DNA from: Acidimicrobiia bacterium
Lineage (GTDB): Bacteria > Actinomycetota > Acidimicrobiia > Spongiisociales > ZC4RG35
DNA: 64,000 nt
Direction: 5' to 3'
Assembly: GCA_017577575.1 (NCBI GenBank)
Contig: PKRG01000005.1
Coordinates: 1-64,000 of the forward strand
Shown: positions 16,648-24,912 of the stretch, piece after piece
Numbering within the stretch: position 1 is the first letter of the stretch
Layout: each line of letters begins with the position of its first letter
Notes under the pieces: generated by a model
Told to the model about the DNA's origin: nothing
Seen by the model: only the letters and a program-made list of their open reading frames with translations
Databases searched by the model: none
Program-made: the position numbers and the translations under genes

Positions 16648-17934
16648 TCAGTTCCGATACGTCCAGAACCAGGTTTCGGTCCTCGACTTGCCGTGCTGGG
16701 TGATGGTCCGTTCGATCCTCACCGACGGGAACCCGGTGGCCTTGCCCGACACCTTGCGGCCATCGGATCCGCCGTCGTCGATCACTTCGATCACCGACTT
16801 GGTCGCTCCGATCGGGTGGTAGCCGGACACCTGCCATCCCCCGGCGTTGCCCCACAGCTCCACGGTGATGGACGTGTCGGTGTAACGGGTGCGGATCGTG
16901 ACCGGGGTCACCGTGTCGTTGCGGAAGGCCACGTCGAGGTTGGGATAGCCCAGGGTCGCTTCGATCCCCCGCGGATAACGGTCGATCCAGATGCTGTGGG
17001 GCCGGTGGGTGACTTCCTCGTAGCCACCCCAGAAGATGGCGTTGAACATCGTGGTGGCGAACTGGCTGATCCCCCCGCCGATCCCTTCGCAGTACGCGCC
17101 GCCGCACAGCACCGGGGCGGGGACGTAGCCCTTGGCCCGGGTGCGGGGGCCGACCACCTTGTTGATCGAGAAGGTCTCCCCGGGGTAGACGACGTAGCCG
17201 TCGAGGGTGCGGGCGATCAGCTGGATGTTGTGGACCCGCGGCTCGCAGCACTTGTGATAGGTGGTGAACCGCGACACCCGCTGGATCTCGGGAAGCGGCG
17301 GCGGCGTTATCGGCTCCAGGTCGGGCAGGGCCCGCACCAGGAAGGTGGCCATCTCCGCCCGGGTCACCTTGCTGTGCGGGCAGTACCGGTCGTTGGCGGG
17401 GGGGTTGCATCCCTTGGTGATCCCGGCGGCGGCGAGGGCCTCGATGTCCTCGGCGTGGACGGTGTCCCCGAGGTCCCGGAACCCCGATGGCTCCTCGGCC
17501 GGCGCCAACTCGAAGGCCCTGACGAGGAAGGTCGCCATCTCGCCGCGGGTGATCGTCCGCTCCGGGCAGAACCGGTCGTTGGCGGGCGGGTTGCAGCCCT
17601 TGGTGACTCCCGCCGCGGCCAGCGCTTCGATCTCGTCCCGGTAGATCGAGTCTTCGGTGTCACGGAAGTGTCCCCCCTCCGCCGCGGGGAAGCCGACGGC
17701 ACGGACGAGGAAAGCGGCCATCTGCCCACGGGTGATCGGCTGGTCGGGACAGAAGATCGGTTTGGTGTCGTGGCACCCCCGGGTGATTCCGGAGGCGGCC
17801 AGCGCCTCGATGTCGGGCTCGTGGACGCTCCCCTGGTCGTCGTAGAAGGTTCCCCCTGGCGGCAGGTCCTCCTGAGCAGCGGCCGGCGAGGCGGCCAGAA
17901 CGAGAAGAACGAATGTCAGTAGGACTCGACGCAT
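16648..17934 (-). CDS. Secreted SLH-repeat - VanW-domain surface protein
   Basis: This 428-residue protein starts with a Sec signal peptide (MRRVLLTFVLLVLAASPAAA). Three S-layer-homology repeats follow, each with the ITRG(Q/E)MA(A/T)FLVRA-type core and a paired-Cys GITRGC/GCNPP feature (~25-205). The C-terminus is a VanW domain: CCEPRVHNIQLIARTLDGYV, the conserved PGETFSINKVVGPRT, and GGGISQFATTMFNAIFWGG. VanW domains occur in vancomycin-resistance and cell-wall loci, but their biochemistry is not established. SLH repeats suggest wall anchoring. The start is ATG 17934. The role is probably in wall or surface structure. Confidence 0.87.
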   Translation of the reverse strand: MRRVLLTFVLLVLAASPAAAQEDLPPGGTFYDDQGSVHEPDIEALAASGITRGCHDTKPIFCPDQPITRGQMAAFLVRAVGFPAAEGGHFRDTEDSIYRDEIEALAAAGVTKGCNPPANDRFCPERTITRGEMATFLVRAFELAPAEEPSGFRDLGDTVHAEDIEALAAAGITKGCNPPANDRYCPHSKVTRAEMATFLVRALPDLEPITPPPLPEIQRVSRFTTYHKCCEPRVHNIQLIARTLDGYVVYPGETFSINKVVGPRTRAKGYVPAPVLCGGAYCEGIGGGISQFATTMFNAIFWGGYEEVTHRPHSIWIDRYPRGIEATLGYPNLDVAFRNDTVTPVTIRTRYTDTSITVELWGNAGGWQVSGYHPIGATKSVIEVIDDGGSDGRKVSGKATGFPSVRIERTITQHGKSRTETWFWTYRN

Positions 17935-18018
17935 TCGGCGCAGTCTGCCAGACACCGGTTGGTGAGCAAGTTCCTTTCCGTCGGTACCGTGTGCGCCGAC
18001 AGGCGAGGAGGCGCAGCC

Positions 18019-18624
18019 GTGATCGAGATCGAAAAGCTGAGCGTCGGGCCCTACGACAACGACTGCTACGTGGTCTCGTGTTCGGAGACGAAACGGGCGG
18101 TGATCATCGACGCCGCCGCCGAGGCGTCCCGCATCATCCGAGCGTGTGATGGGCTGGCGGTGGGCTCGATCCTCACCACCCACGGCCACCAGGACCATCT
18201 CGGTGCCCTCGACGAGGTGAAGTCCGCTCTCGACATCCCCTGGCGGCTCCACCCGGCGGACATCGAGATCGCCGGGCGCCGGCCCGACGAGACGCTGGAG
18301 GACGGCCAGGTGATCGAGTTCGGCCGGGTCGCCCTCCACGCCATCCACACCCCCGGCCACACCCCCGGGTCCGTGTCGTTCGTCTTCGAGCCCGCCGACG
18401 AGGGAGACATCTACGTCCTTTTCTCGGGCGACACCTTGTTCCCTGGCGGCCCCGGGGCGACACGTTGGGACTACTCGGACTTCGGCCAGATCATGGACAG
18501 CCTGGAGAAGAGGCTCTTCCCTCGCCTGCCCGACGACGCCATCGTCCACCCCGGGCACGGGCCGTCCACCACGATCGGAAACGAGCGACCGCACCTCGGT
18601 GAGTGGCGAGCGCGAGGATGGTGA
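18019..18624 (+). CDS. Metallo-beta-lactamase-fold hydrolase (glyoxalase II-like)
   Basis: This 201-residue protein carries the full metal-binding set: THGHQDHLGA (HXHXDH), IHTPGHTPGS, SGDTLFPGGPGAT with the bridging Asp, and HPGHG at the end. This matches the hydroxyacylglutathione-hydrolase-like MBL subgroup, which hydrolyses thioesters; the true substrate is unknown. GTG 18019 is chosen because AGGAGG lies 7 bases upstream; an ATG at 17959 lacks this. Its TGA overlaps the start of the first LLM-class oxidoreductase, so the genes are probably co-translated. Confidence 0.86.
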   Translation: MIEIEKLSVGPYDNDCYVVSCSETKRAVIIDAAAEASRIIRACDGLAVGSILTTHGHQDHLGALDEVKSALDIPWRLHPADIEIAGRRPDETLEDGQVIEFGRVALHAIHTPGHTPGSVSFVFEPADEGDIYVLFSGDTLFPGGPGATRWDYSDFGQIMDSLEKRLFPRLPDDAIVHPGHGPSTTIGNERPHLGEWRARGW

Positions 18625-19535
18625 CCGTGGAGCTCGCCATCCAGACCATGACCGACGTCGCCCAGTCCATCGAGTTGGCGCAATGGGCGGAATCGCAGGG
18701 ACTCGCCGCGTTCGCCGTCGCCGACCACTACCTGCGGACCGAGGAGGACTTCCGGGCCCTCGACCAGATGACCGTGTTGGCGGCGGTCGCCGCCCGGACC
18801 GAATCCATCCAGCTCGCGACATTGGTCAGCCCGATCACCTTCCGCCACCCCGCCGTGCTCCTCAAAGCCGGTGTGACCATCGACGAGATCTCCGGTGGGC
18901 GGTTCACGCTCGGCCTCGGCGCCGGCTGGATGGAAAAGGAGCACGACGTGTTCGGCTTCGACTTCCCGCCGACCCGGGAGCGTCTCGACCGCCTCGAAGA
19001 AGCGCTCGGGTACATCACCGCGGCCCGTGACGGGAACGAGCAAGGTTTCCACGGCCGCTGGTACCACCTGGCGCCGGGACCGGCGCCCCAGCCGAGGGGA
19101 GAGCGGATGCGGCTGGCCGTCGGAGGCTCGGGCCCGGCCCGCACCCCCGAACTGGCCGGCACCTACGCCGACGAGTTCAACGTGTTCCCCTCCCGCCACC
19201 CCATGGAAGCTCGCATCGCCGCCGCCCGCCGCGCCGCGGTGGACGCGGTCCGCGACCCCGACACGATCCTCTTCTCCACCGCCTTCCCGCTGATGGTCGG
19301 CGAGGACCGGGCCGACCTCGACCGCCGTGTCGAGGAGGTGGCGGCGGCGAGGGGCGTCGAGCCGGAGCGGATCCGGGAGAGATGGCCACAGTCGGGCATC
19401 CCGGTCGCCACCCGCGACCAGTACCTCGAAGAGCTTTCCCGGTTGGAGGAGATCGGAATATCCCGGGTGTACATCCAGGTCGCCTTCGACTCCCCCGACG
19501 AGGTGCGCCGGCTGGTGGGCCTCCTCGTGAACTGA
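18618..19535 (+). CDS. LLM-class (luciferase-like) F420-type oxidoreductase
   Basis: This 305-residue TIM-barrel protein of the bacterial luciferase family has SIELAQWAESQGLAAFAVADHY at the N-terminus, the core TFRHPAVLLKAGVTIDEISG then GRFTLGLGAGWMEKEH, and a C-terminal ISRVYIQVAF. In actinobacteria most such proteins use F420, but FMN is possible. ATG 18618 overlaps the preceding MBL stop; GTG 18621 is an alternative. A close paralogue follows 24 bases later, indicating tandem duplication. Confidence 0.83.
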   Translation: MVTVELAIQTMTDVAQSIELAQWAESQGLAAFAVADHYLRTEEDFRALDQMTVLAAVAARTESIQLATLVSPITFRHPAVLLKAGVTIDEISGGRFTLGLGAGWMEKEHDVFGFDFPPTRERLDRLEEALGYITAARDGNEQGFHGRWYHLAPGPAPQPRGERMRLAVGGSGPARTPELAGTYADEFNVFPSRHPMEARIAAARRAAVDAVRDPDTILFSTAFPLMVGEDRADLDRRVEEVAAARGVEPERIRERWPQSGIPVATRDQYLEELSRLEEIGISRVYIQVAFDSPDEVRRLVGLLVN

Positions 19536-19559
19536 GCGGGCGCCGGTAGCCTCCGCCGA

Positions 19560-20474
19560 ATGGAACTCTCGTGCATGACCGAGCCTCAGCTCGGCGGGAC
19601 CTATGAGCAGCTGCTCGCTCTCGCCCGCTGGTCCGAAGAGAACGGCCTGTACTCCTTCGCCCGCTCCGACCACTACTACTGGAACGGGTCCCCACCCGCC
19701 GAGGCCACCGACGCCTTCGCCACCCTGGCCGGTCTCGCCCGGGAGACCGAGCGGATCCGGCTGGCGGTGCTCGTCACCCCGCTCACGTTCCGGCACCCGG
19801 CGGTGATCGTGAAGAACGCCGCCACCATCGACCAGATGTCGGGTGGGCGGTTCGACCTCGGCCTGGGAACCGGCTGGATGGAAGAGGAGCACGCAGCCTT
19901 CGGGCTGCCGTTCCCGGACTGGGACGAGCGCTACCGGCGCCTCGAAGAGGCAGTCGACTACGTCAGGGCAGCCCTCTCCCCCGGCCACGCCCGATTCGAG
20001 GGCGAGTTCTACCGACTGGACGCCGAAGTGAAGCCGACGCCGACCGACGTCCGCCTCATCCTCGGCGGCCGCGGCGCCAAGCGCACGCCGCGCCTGGCCG
20101 GGGAGAAGGCGGACGAGTACAACACCCTCCTCGACGCTCCCGACGAGATCCGCTCCCGCGTGGAGGTGATGCGCCGGGCCGCCGGTGACCGCCGGGTGAC
20201 GGTGACGGTGATGGGAACGGCCGTGGTGGGCAGGACCGACGCCGAGTACGCCGAGCGTCTCGCCGCCGAGGCCGCCTCCCGCGGGGTGTCACCCGAGGAG
20301 CTGGAGGAGCGCCTGGTCGACCGTGGCGTACCCGTCGGGACCCCCTCCCGCGCCGCCGAGACCCTGGCCGCGTGGGAGGAGGCGGGCGTCGAGCGCTACT
20401 ACGTGCAGTGGTTCGACATATCCGACCTGGACGGTTTCGCCCGCACGATCGAGGCGCTGCGGGCTAGAGACTGA
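19560..20474 (+). CDS. LLM-class (luciferase-like) F420-type oxidoreductase, paralogue
   Basis: This 304-residue protein is a paralogue of the gene just upstream. It shares LTFRHPAVIVKNAATIDQMS, GGRFDLGLGTGWMEEEH, and the overall length. It begins MELSCMTEPQLGGTYEQLL and ends with EERLVDRGVPVGTPSRAAET then VERYYVQWFDISDLDG. It probably acts on a hydride-transfer substrate with F420 or FMN; the substrate is unknown. Its last 11 bases overlap the 3' end of the convergent lipoprotein gene. Confidence 0.83.
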   Translation: MELSCMTEPQLGGTYEQLLALARWSEENGLYSFARSDHYYWNGSPPAEATDAFATLAGLARETERIRLAVLVTPLTFRHPAVIVKNAATIDQMSGGRFDLGLGTGWMEEEHAAFGLPFPDWDERYRRLEEAVDYVRAALSPGHARFEGEFYRLDAEVKPTPTDVRLILGGRGAKRTPRLAGEKADEYNTLLDAPDEIRSRVEVMRRAAGDRRVTVTVMGTAVVGRTDAEYAERLAAEAASRGVSPEELEERLVDRGVPVGTPSRAAETLAAWEEAGVERYYVQWFDISDLDGFARTIEALRARD

Positions 20475-20955
20475 GGCGCCCGAAGAAACACACCGGAGGG
20501 CATCCCGGTCCGTTGGGCTGGTTGCGTTCGAAAGGCACCTCGCGGCCATCGGCCGAGGCGAGCACCTCGCCGGTGGCGACGTCGGTGATGGAGAACGAGA
20601 CGGTCTCTATGGGATCGAACTCGGCGAAGCCGACCATCAGGTCGATGGCGTCGCCCTCGTAGTCGACCAGCAGGGAGCCGCCTTCGAGGGTGTCGGGGTC
20701 GGCCCCGGGCGTGATCTGGCCGTCGTGGCCCGGGCCGACCTCCACTTCGACGCATTCGTCTCCGATGCACACGTCGACGAGGTAGGTGGAGTCGGCCACG
20801 AGGTCCACCCCGGAGAGTTCCACCCGCAGTCCGCTGTTGCAGCCGATCTCGGTGCAGATCATGGGGGCGGTGGTGGCGGGCGTCGACTCGGAGGCGGCAC
20901 CTCCGCCACATGCCGCCATCACGGCGACCAGGAATGCGATCGAAAGGCGCCTCAT
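20464..20955 (-). CDS. Predicted lipoprotein of unknown function
   Basis: This 163-residue protein has a lipoprotein signal: MRRLSIAFLVAVMAAC, with the lipobox ending in Cys16 followed by GGG. The mature part is acidic and has repeated Cys pairs (CTEIGCNSG, CIGDEC, CPPVC) that could form disulfides outside the cell. No family is recognised. ATG 20955 follows from the signal. It is convergent with the second LLM gene and shares 11 bases at the 3' ends. Confidence 0.72.
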   Translation of the reverse strand: MRRLSIAFLVAVMAACGGGAASESTPATTAPMICTEIGCNSGLRVELSGVDLVADSTYLVDVCIGDECVEVEVGPGHDGQITPGADPDTLEGGSLLVDYEGDAIDLMVGFAEFDPIETVSFSITDVATGEVLASADGREVPFERNQPNGPGCPPVCFFGRLSL

Positions 20956-20990
20956 CACCCCTCTGACGTCGTCACAGTCCCCCTGGTTCC

Positions 20991-21470
20991 TCAACCCTGC
21001 AGGCTCAGGTCGGCCCAGGCGGGTCGGGAGAGGCGCTCGAGATCGGCTATGGAGATCGGGAACACGGTGGTGGGAGTCCCGGCGGCGGCCCACACCGGGT
21101 CGTGACGCTTGAGGGCGTTGTCGGCGAACACCCGCAGCGCCCGGGCGTGGCCGAACGGTGGCGTGCCCCCGGCAGCGAAACCGGTGGCGTCGCGCACCTC
21201 TTCCAGGCTGGCGCGTCTGGCGGCGCTGCCCCCGGCGACCTCGGCGAGGCGGTCGGTGTCCAGGCGCCGGTCTCCGGGGACCAGGGCCACGACCGGCTCC
21301 TCGTCGACGACGAAGACGAGCGATTTGACGATGGCGGCCACTTCGCAGCCGATGGCGGCGGCGGCGTCGGCCGCGGTCTTCGTGCCTTCGGGGAACTCGG
21401 TGACGTCGATGGCCAGTCCCGCCTCGGCCGCGGCGGCCACCACCTTCTGTGATGCCTTGGGGAGCTCCAT
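20991..21470 (-). CDS. YbaK/EbsC-family aminoacyl-tRNA deacylase
   Basis: This 159-residue protein matches the YbaK/ProX trans-editing domain. VTEFPEGTKTAADAAAAIGC leads into IVKSLVFVVDEEPVVALVPGD, with the conserved Lys, and the C-terminal GTPPFGHARALRVFAD and AAAGTPTTVFPI are typical. Such enzymes hydrolyse mischarged aminoacyl-tRNAs such as Cys- or Ala-tRNAPro in the cytoplasm. It is divergent from hsp20. Confidence 0.88.
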   Translation of the reverse strand: MELPKASQKVVAAAAEAGLAIDVTEFPEGTKTAADAAAAIGCEVAAIVKSLVFVVDEEPVVALVPGDRRLDTDRLAEVAGGSAARRASLEEVRDATGFAAGGTPPFGHARALRVFADNALKRHDPVWAAAGTPTTVFPISIADLERLSRPAWADLSLQG

Positions 21471-21562
21471 GCCCCGAGAGGCTAGGCGATCGCCGCACCT
21501 CGCCGGGTCGAGTCGGGAATAAAGCCGCCTCGCCCTCAGTTGCTATAGGTGCCATGAGAGGA

Positions 21563-21583
21563 TCTGAGTCGATGAGACTCAGA
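21563..21583. promoter_or_regulatory. HAIR-like inverted repeat (putative HspR site) upstream of hsp20
   Basis: Perfect 7-base arms TCTGAGT and ACTCAGA are separated by 7 bases. The layout matches the HspR-associated inverted repeat, CTTGAGT-N7-ACTCAAG, used by actinobacteria to repress heat-shock genes, and the central TGAGT-N7-ACTCA is identical. It lies 20 bases before the hsp20 start and just after a TATAGG sequence at 21544 that could be a -10 element. HspR binding is inference from the motif. Confidence 0.7.
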
Positions 21584-21603
21584 AATGAAGGGCGAAAGGA
21601 GGG

Positions 21604-22116
21604 ATGTGGATGCTGACACGTCGGTTGTTCGACCTGGCTCCGTGGCCTGTCTTCGATGACCTGTTCGAGTGGGGTCTGACTCCGCTGCTGAGGCGGCTCG
21701 AGGCGCTCACACCCGAGACCTTCACGACGGTCATGCCCGAGGCCAGGGTGCACACCGAGAACGGCAAGTACCGCTTCGAGGTGGTGGCCCCCGGGCTCGA
21801 CGCCGATGAGGACCTGACGGTCCAGGTCGACGGCACGGTGCTGACCGTGGAAGGCGGTCGTGAGGAGAGCCGCGATGGACGGGTGACGAGCTCTCGGTTC
21901 CGCCGGCGTTGGGATCTCGGCTTCGAGATCGACCCCGACACCGTGACCGCCACCTACGAGGCTGGCGTGCTGACGGTGGAGGTGCCCCGCCCCGACGCCG
22001 AGGAGACGAAGGCTCGTCGGATCCCCATCGCCAGGGGGGAGACCAAAAGCCTCACGACTTCGACGGAGACTGAGGCTGCCGAGGCTGCGGAGGAGAAGGA
22101 AGTAGCCACGGCTTGA
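21604..22116 (+). CDS. hsp20: Small heat shock protein, Hsp20/alpha-crystallin family
   Basis: This 170-residue chaperone contains the alpha-crystallin domain (~45-135): PEARVHTENGKYRFEVVAPG, EDLTVQVDGTVLTVEGGREE, and AGVLTVEVPRP, with the C-terminal RIPI (IXI-like) assembly motif. The tail is rich in Glu, Ala and Thr. It would hold unfolding proteins in the cytoplasm. AAGGAGGG precedes the ATG. A HAIR-like repeat upstream and tandem hairpins downstream make a self-contained heat-shock transcription unit. Confidence 0.92.
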   Translation: MWMLTRRLFDLAPWPVFDDLFEWGLTPLLRRLEALTPETFTTVMPEARVHTENGKYRFEVVAPGLDADEDLTVQVDGTVLTVEGGREESRDGRVTSSRFRRRWDLGFEIDPDTVTATYEAGVLTVEVPRPDAEETKARRIPIARGETKSLTTSTETEAAEAAEEKEVATA

Positions 22117-22130
22117 GTTTCGCCGGAACC

Positions 22131-22181
22131 CGACGCCTGCTGGCGTCGGTCCCCGGAAGGCCCGCTACAGCGGGCCTTTTT
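22131..22181 (+). terminator. Tandem hairpins terminating hsp20
   Basis: Two stem-loops follow the hsp20 stop. The first is CGACGCC-TGCT-GGCGTCG (22131-22148). The second, GGCCCG-CTACAG-CGGGCC at 22159-22176, is followed directly by TTTTT. The second is a canonical intrinsic terminator and separates hsp20 from the suf genes. Confidence 0.9.
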
Positions 22182-22244
22182 CTGTGGCCCGGTCCGCCCC
22201 ATCGCCGGTCGGGGGTTTTCGGTCCCGCGCCCCTTCCCCGTACC

Positions 22245-23006
22245 ATGGGTGCCGTGAATGCTCCGCTGCTTCAGATCGAAAACCTCCACGCCGAAGCCGA
22301 CGGCACGCCGATCCTCAAGGGTGTCGACCTGACCGTGGAAAAGGGCGAGATCGTCGCCTTGATGGGCCCCAACGGCTCGGGCAAGTCGACGCTGGCGAAT
22401 GTGCTCATGGGCCACCCCTCCTACGAAGTCACCGAGGGCCGCATCCTCTACAAGGGCGAGGACATAACCGAGGAGGCCCCCACCAAGCGAGCCCAAATGG
22501 GCATGTTCCTGGCGTTCCAGTATCCCGAGGAGATCCCCGGGGTGTCCGTCGTCCAGTTCCTCCGCCAGGCGCTCTCCAACCGCACCGGCGTCGACTACAC
22601 GGTGCTCGAGCTACGCCTCAAGGTGATGGAGGCGATGCGGGAGCTCGGCATGGAGTCGTCTTTCGCCGACCGTTACCTGAACGAGGGCTTCTCGGGCGGT
22701 GAGCGGAAGCGCAACGAGGTCCTGCAGATGGCGGTTCTCGAGCCGGAGATGGTGATCATGGACGAGACCGACTCCGGTCTCGACATCGACGCGTTGCGCA
22801 TCGTGGCCGACGGCGTCAACAAGCTGACCAGCCCCGATCGCGGTTTCTTGATCATCACCCACTACCAGCGCCTCCTCGACTACATCACCCCGAACACCGT
22901 CCACGTCTTCATGGACGGCCGCATCGTGACGACCGGTGGCCTCGAGCTCGCCCAGCGGCTCGAAGAGGAGGGTTACGACGCCTTCCGCCGTGCCGCCACG
23001 GCATGA
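22245..23006 (+). CDS. sufC: Fe-S cluster assembly ATPase SufC (copy 1)
   Basis: This 253-residue ABC-type ATPase of the SUF system has Walker A GPNGSGKST, Q-loop AFQYPEEIPGV, signature FSGGERKRNEV and Walker B VIMDETDSGLDIDAL, the hallmark SufC sequence. ATG 22245 (MGAVNAPLLQ) is chosen; GTG 22254 is possible. It begins a sufC-sufS-sufU operon. A second SufC is encoded at 32273-33079, about 10 kb away beside sufD. The two proteins clearly differ in sequence, so they may be partially specialised. It would energise SufB-SufD during cluster assembly. Confidence 0.9.
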   Translation: MGAVNAPLLQIENLHAEADGTPILKGVDLTVEKGEIVALMGPNGSGKSTLANVLMGHPSYEVTEGRILYKGEDITEEAPTKRAQMGMFLAFQYPEEIPGVSVVQFLRQALSNRTGVDYTVLELRLKVMEAMRELGMESSFADRYLNEGFSGGERKRNEVLQMAVLEPEMVIMDETDSGLDIDALRIVADGVNKLTSPDRGFLIITHYQRLLDYITPNTVHVFMDGRIVTTGGLELAQRLEEEGYDAFRRAATA

Positions 23007-23040
23007 TTCCAACTGACACCCCAGAACCCAGGTAGGCCGC

Positions 23041-24264
23041 ATGCCCCTCCTCGACACCACCGCCATCCGGGCAGACTTCCCGGTGTTCGAGGACCGAGGG
23101 CTGCACTTCCTCGACTCGGCCGCCAGTTCCCAGAAGCCGAGGCAGGTGATCGAGGCGATGGCCGACTTCGCCGCCCATGGCTACGCCAACGTGAACCGGG
23201 GGGCGTACCGGCTGTCGGTGTCGGCCACCGAACGCTACGAGGCGGTACGCGACAAGGTGGCGGCGTTCTTGGGTGCCGGATCGAGTGACGAGATCGTGTT
23301 CGTGCGGGGGGCCACGACCGGGATCAACCTCCTCGCCCACGGTTGGGGGTCGCTGCGGCTCCGTCCCGACGACCGGATCATCGTCACCGAGATGGAGCAC
23401 CACGCCAACCTGGTGCCCTGGCAGATGCTGGCCCGCCGAACCGGCGCCCGCCTCGAGTTCATCCCCCTGGGAGAGGACCACCGACTCGACCTGAGCGGGC
23501 TCGACCGGCTCATCGACGAGGACACGAAGATCGTGGCGGTCACGGGGATGTCGAACGTCTTGGGGACCATCCCTCCGCTGGACGTGATCCTGGCGGCCGC
23601 CCGGGAAGTCGGGGCCTTCTCGATCGTCGACGGCGCCCAGCTCGTGCCCCACCAGCCCGTCGACGTCTCCACCCTCGGCGCCGACGCCCTCGTGTTCTCC
23701 GCGCACAAGATGTGCGGCCCGACCGGCATCGGTGTGCTGTGGGCCCGGCCGGAACGCCTCGAGGAGCTGGAGCCGATCGAGTACGGCGGTGACATGATCA
23801 GCACCGTCACCCGCTACACGGCGACGTGGGCCCCGATACCCCAACGCTTCGAAGCCGGCACTCCCCCGATCATCGAAGCGATAGGCCTGGGGGCGGCGAT
23901 CGACTACGTCGAGAAGATCGGGCGGCAGGCGATCGCCGACCACGACACCGAGCTCACCCGGTACGCCCTCGACGCGCTCGGGGACGTGCCGGAGCTGAGG
24001 ATCCACGGCCCGGTCGACACCGAATCCCGGGGCGGCGTGATCAGCTTCACGATGGCCGACATCCACCCCCACGACCTGGCCACGATCCTCGACCAGCACG
24101 GAGTGGCGGTGCGAGCCGGCCACCACTGCGCCAAGCCTCTTCTGGAGATCCTGGAGGTCCCGGCCACCGCACGGGCGTCTTTCTACCTGTACAACACCAC
24201 CGAGGACATAGACGCGCTGGTCGAGGCGTTGAGAGACGCAGGCGAGATCTTCGGAGTGATCTGA
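23041..24264 (+). CDS. sufS: Cysteine desulfurase SufS
   Basis: This 407-residue PLP enzyme would remove sulfur from cysteine to supply SufU. It has FLDSAASSQKPRQVI, EMEHHANLVPW, the cofactor-lysine segment FSAHKMCGPTGIGV, and the active-site cysteine loop in VRAGHHCAKPLLE. The SufS-type length and loop fit group II desulfurases that need a sulfur acceptor. It lies 34 bases after sufC(1), and its TGA overlaps the sufU ATG. Confidence 0.93.
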   Translation: MPLLDTTAIRADFPVFEDRGLHFLDSAASSQKPRQVIEAMADFAAHGYANVNRGAYRLSVSATERYEAVRDKVAAFLGAGSSDEIVFVRGATTGINLLAHGWGSLRLRPDDRIIVTEMEHHANLVPWQMLARRTGARLEFIPLGEDHRLDLSGLDRLIDEDTKIVAVTGMSNVLGTIPPLDVILAAAREVGAFSIVDGAQLVPHQPVDVSTLGADALVFSAHKMCGPTGIGVLWARPERLEELEPIEYGGDMISTVTRYTATWAPIPQRFEAGTPPIIEAIGLGAAIDYVEKIGRQAIADHDTELTRYALDALGDVPELRIHGPVDTESRGGVISFTMADIHPHDLATILDQHGVAVRAGHHCAKPLLEILEVPATARASFYLYNTTEDIDALVEALRDAGEIFGVI

Positions 24265-24713
24265 TGGCCTTGGAAGAGCTCTACCGGGACGTGATCCTCG
24301 ACCACTACCGGAACCCCCGGCATCGCCAGCCGCTGGAAGCGCCGGACCGGCGAGCCGAAGGCGTCAACCCGTTGTGCGGCGACGAGGTGACGGTCGAGTT
24401 GAAGATGGAAGGCGACAGGGTGGTCGACGTGGCCGTGCACGGGCAGGGATGCTCGATCAGCCAGTCCTCGGGCTCCATGATGTCGGAGGCGATCAAGGGC
24501 AAGACCAGAGCCGAGATCGAGGCCATCGCCGCCAAGTTCCACTCGATGATGACCGCCGAGGACGAAACCGCGGCCGGCCTGGACCCGTCCCGACCGGGGG
24601 CCGTGCTGGGAGACCTCGAAGCACTCCAGGGCGTCCGTCGGTATCCGGTCCGGATCAAGTGCGCCGCTTTGCCCTGGACCACCCTGGAGGAGGCTCTCGG
24701 GCCCGCCGGTTGA
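24264..24713 (+). CDS. sufU: Sulfur-transfer zinc protein SufU
   Basis: This 149-residue SufU begins YRDVILDHYRNPRH. It has the three conserved cysteines in NPLCGDE, GQGCSISQSSGS and RIKCAALPW, with the insertion typical of SufU rather than the scaffold IscU. It binds Zn and accepts the persulfide from SufS. ATG 24264 overlaps the sufS stop. It ends just before the convergent xseB gene. Confidence 0.92.
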   Translation: MALEELYRDVILDHYRNPRHRQPLEAPDRRAEGVNPLCGDEVTVELKMEGDRVVDVAVHGQGCSISQSSGSMMSEAIKGKTRAEIEAIAAKFHSMMTAEDETAAGLDPSRPGAVLGDLEALQGVRRYPVRIKCAALPWTTLEEALGPAG

Positions 24714-24714
24714 G

Positions 24715-24912
24715 TCAGGACTCCTCGAAGTCCTCCAGCACCTCTTCCAGGCGATCGCTGACCGCCGCCAGGCGGCTCCGACAGAAGGCCAGCAGCTCGG
24801 CGGCCCGCTGGACGTCCTCCAGCACCCGGTCGATGTCGACGTCGTCACTGCGGAGCCGGCGGTGGATCTCTCTCAACTCCTCCAGCGCTTCCCGATAGCT
24901 GAGCTCAGGCAC
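24715..24912 (-). CDS. xseB: Exodeoxyribonuclease VII small subunit
   Basis: This 65-residue helical protein matches XseB: LSYREALEELREIHRRL, then VDIDRVLEDVQRAAELLAFC. It assembles with XseA to degrade single-stranded DNA. GTG 24912 overlaps the end of xseA by 8 bases, the usual xseA-xseB arrangement. It is convergent with sufU. Confidence 0.88.
   Translation of the reverse strand: MPELSYREALEELREIHRRLRSDDVDIDRVLEDVQRAAELLAFCRSRLAAVSDRLEEVLEDFEES

Noticed and set aside
18618..20474. Tandem LLM oxidoreductases as one gene broken by a stop
   Set aside because: Each has its own start, full-length barrel and C-terminus, so they are paralogues rather than a split gene.
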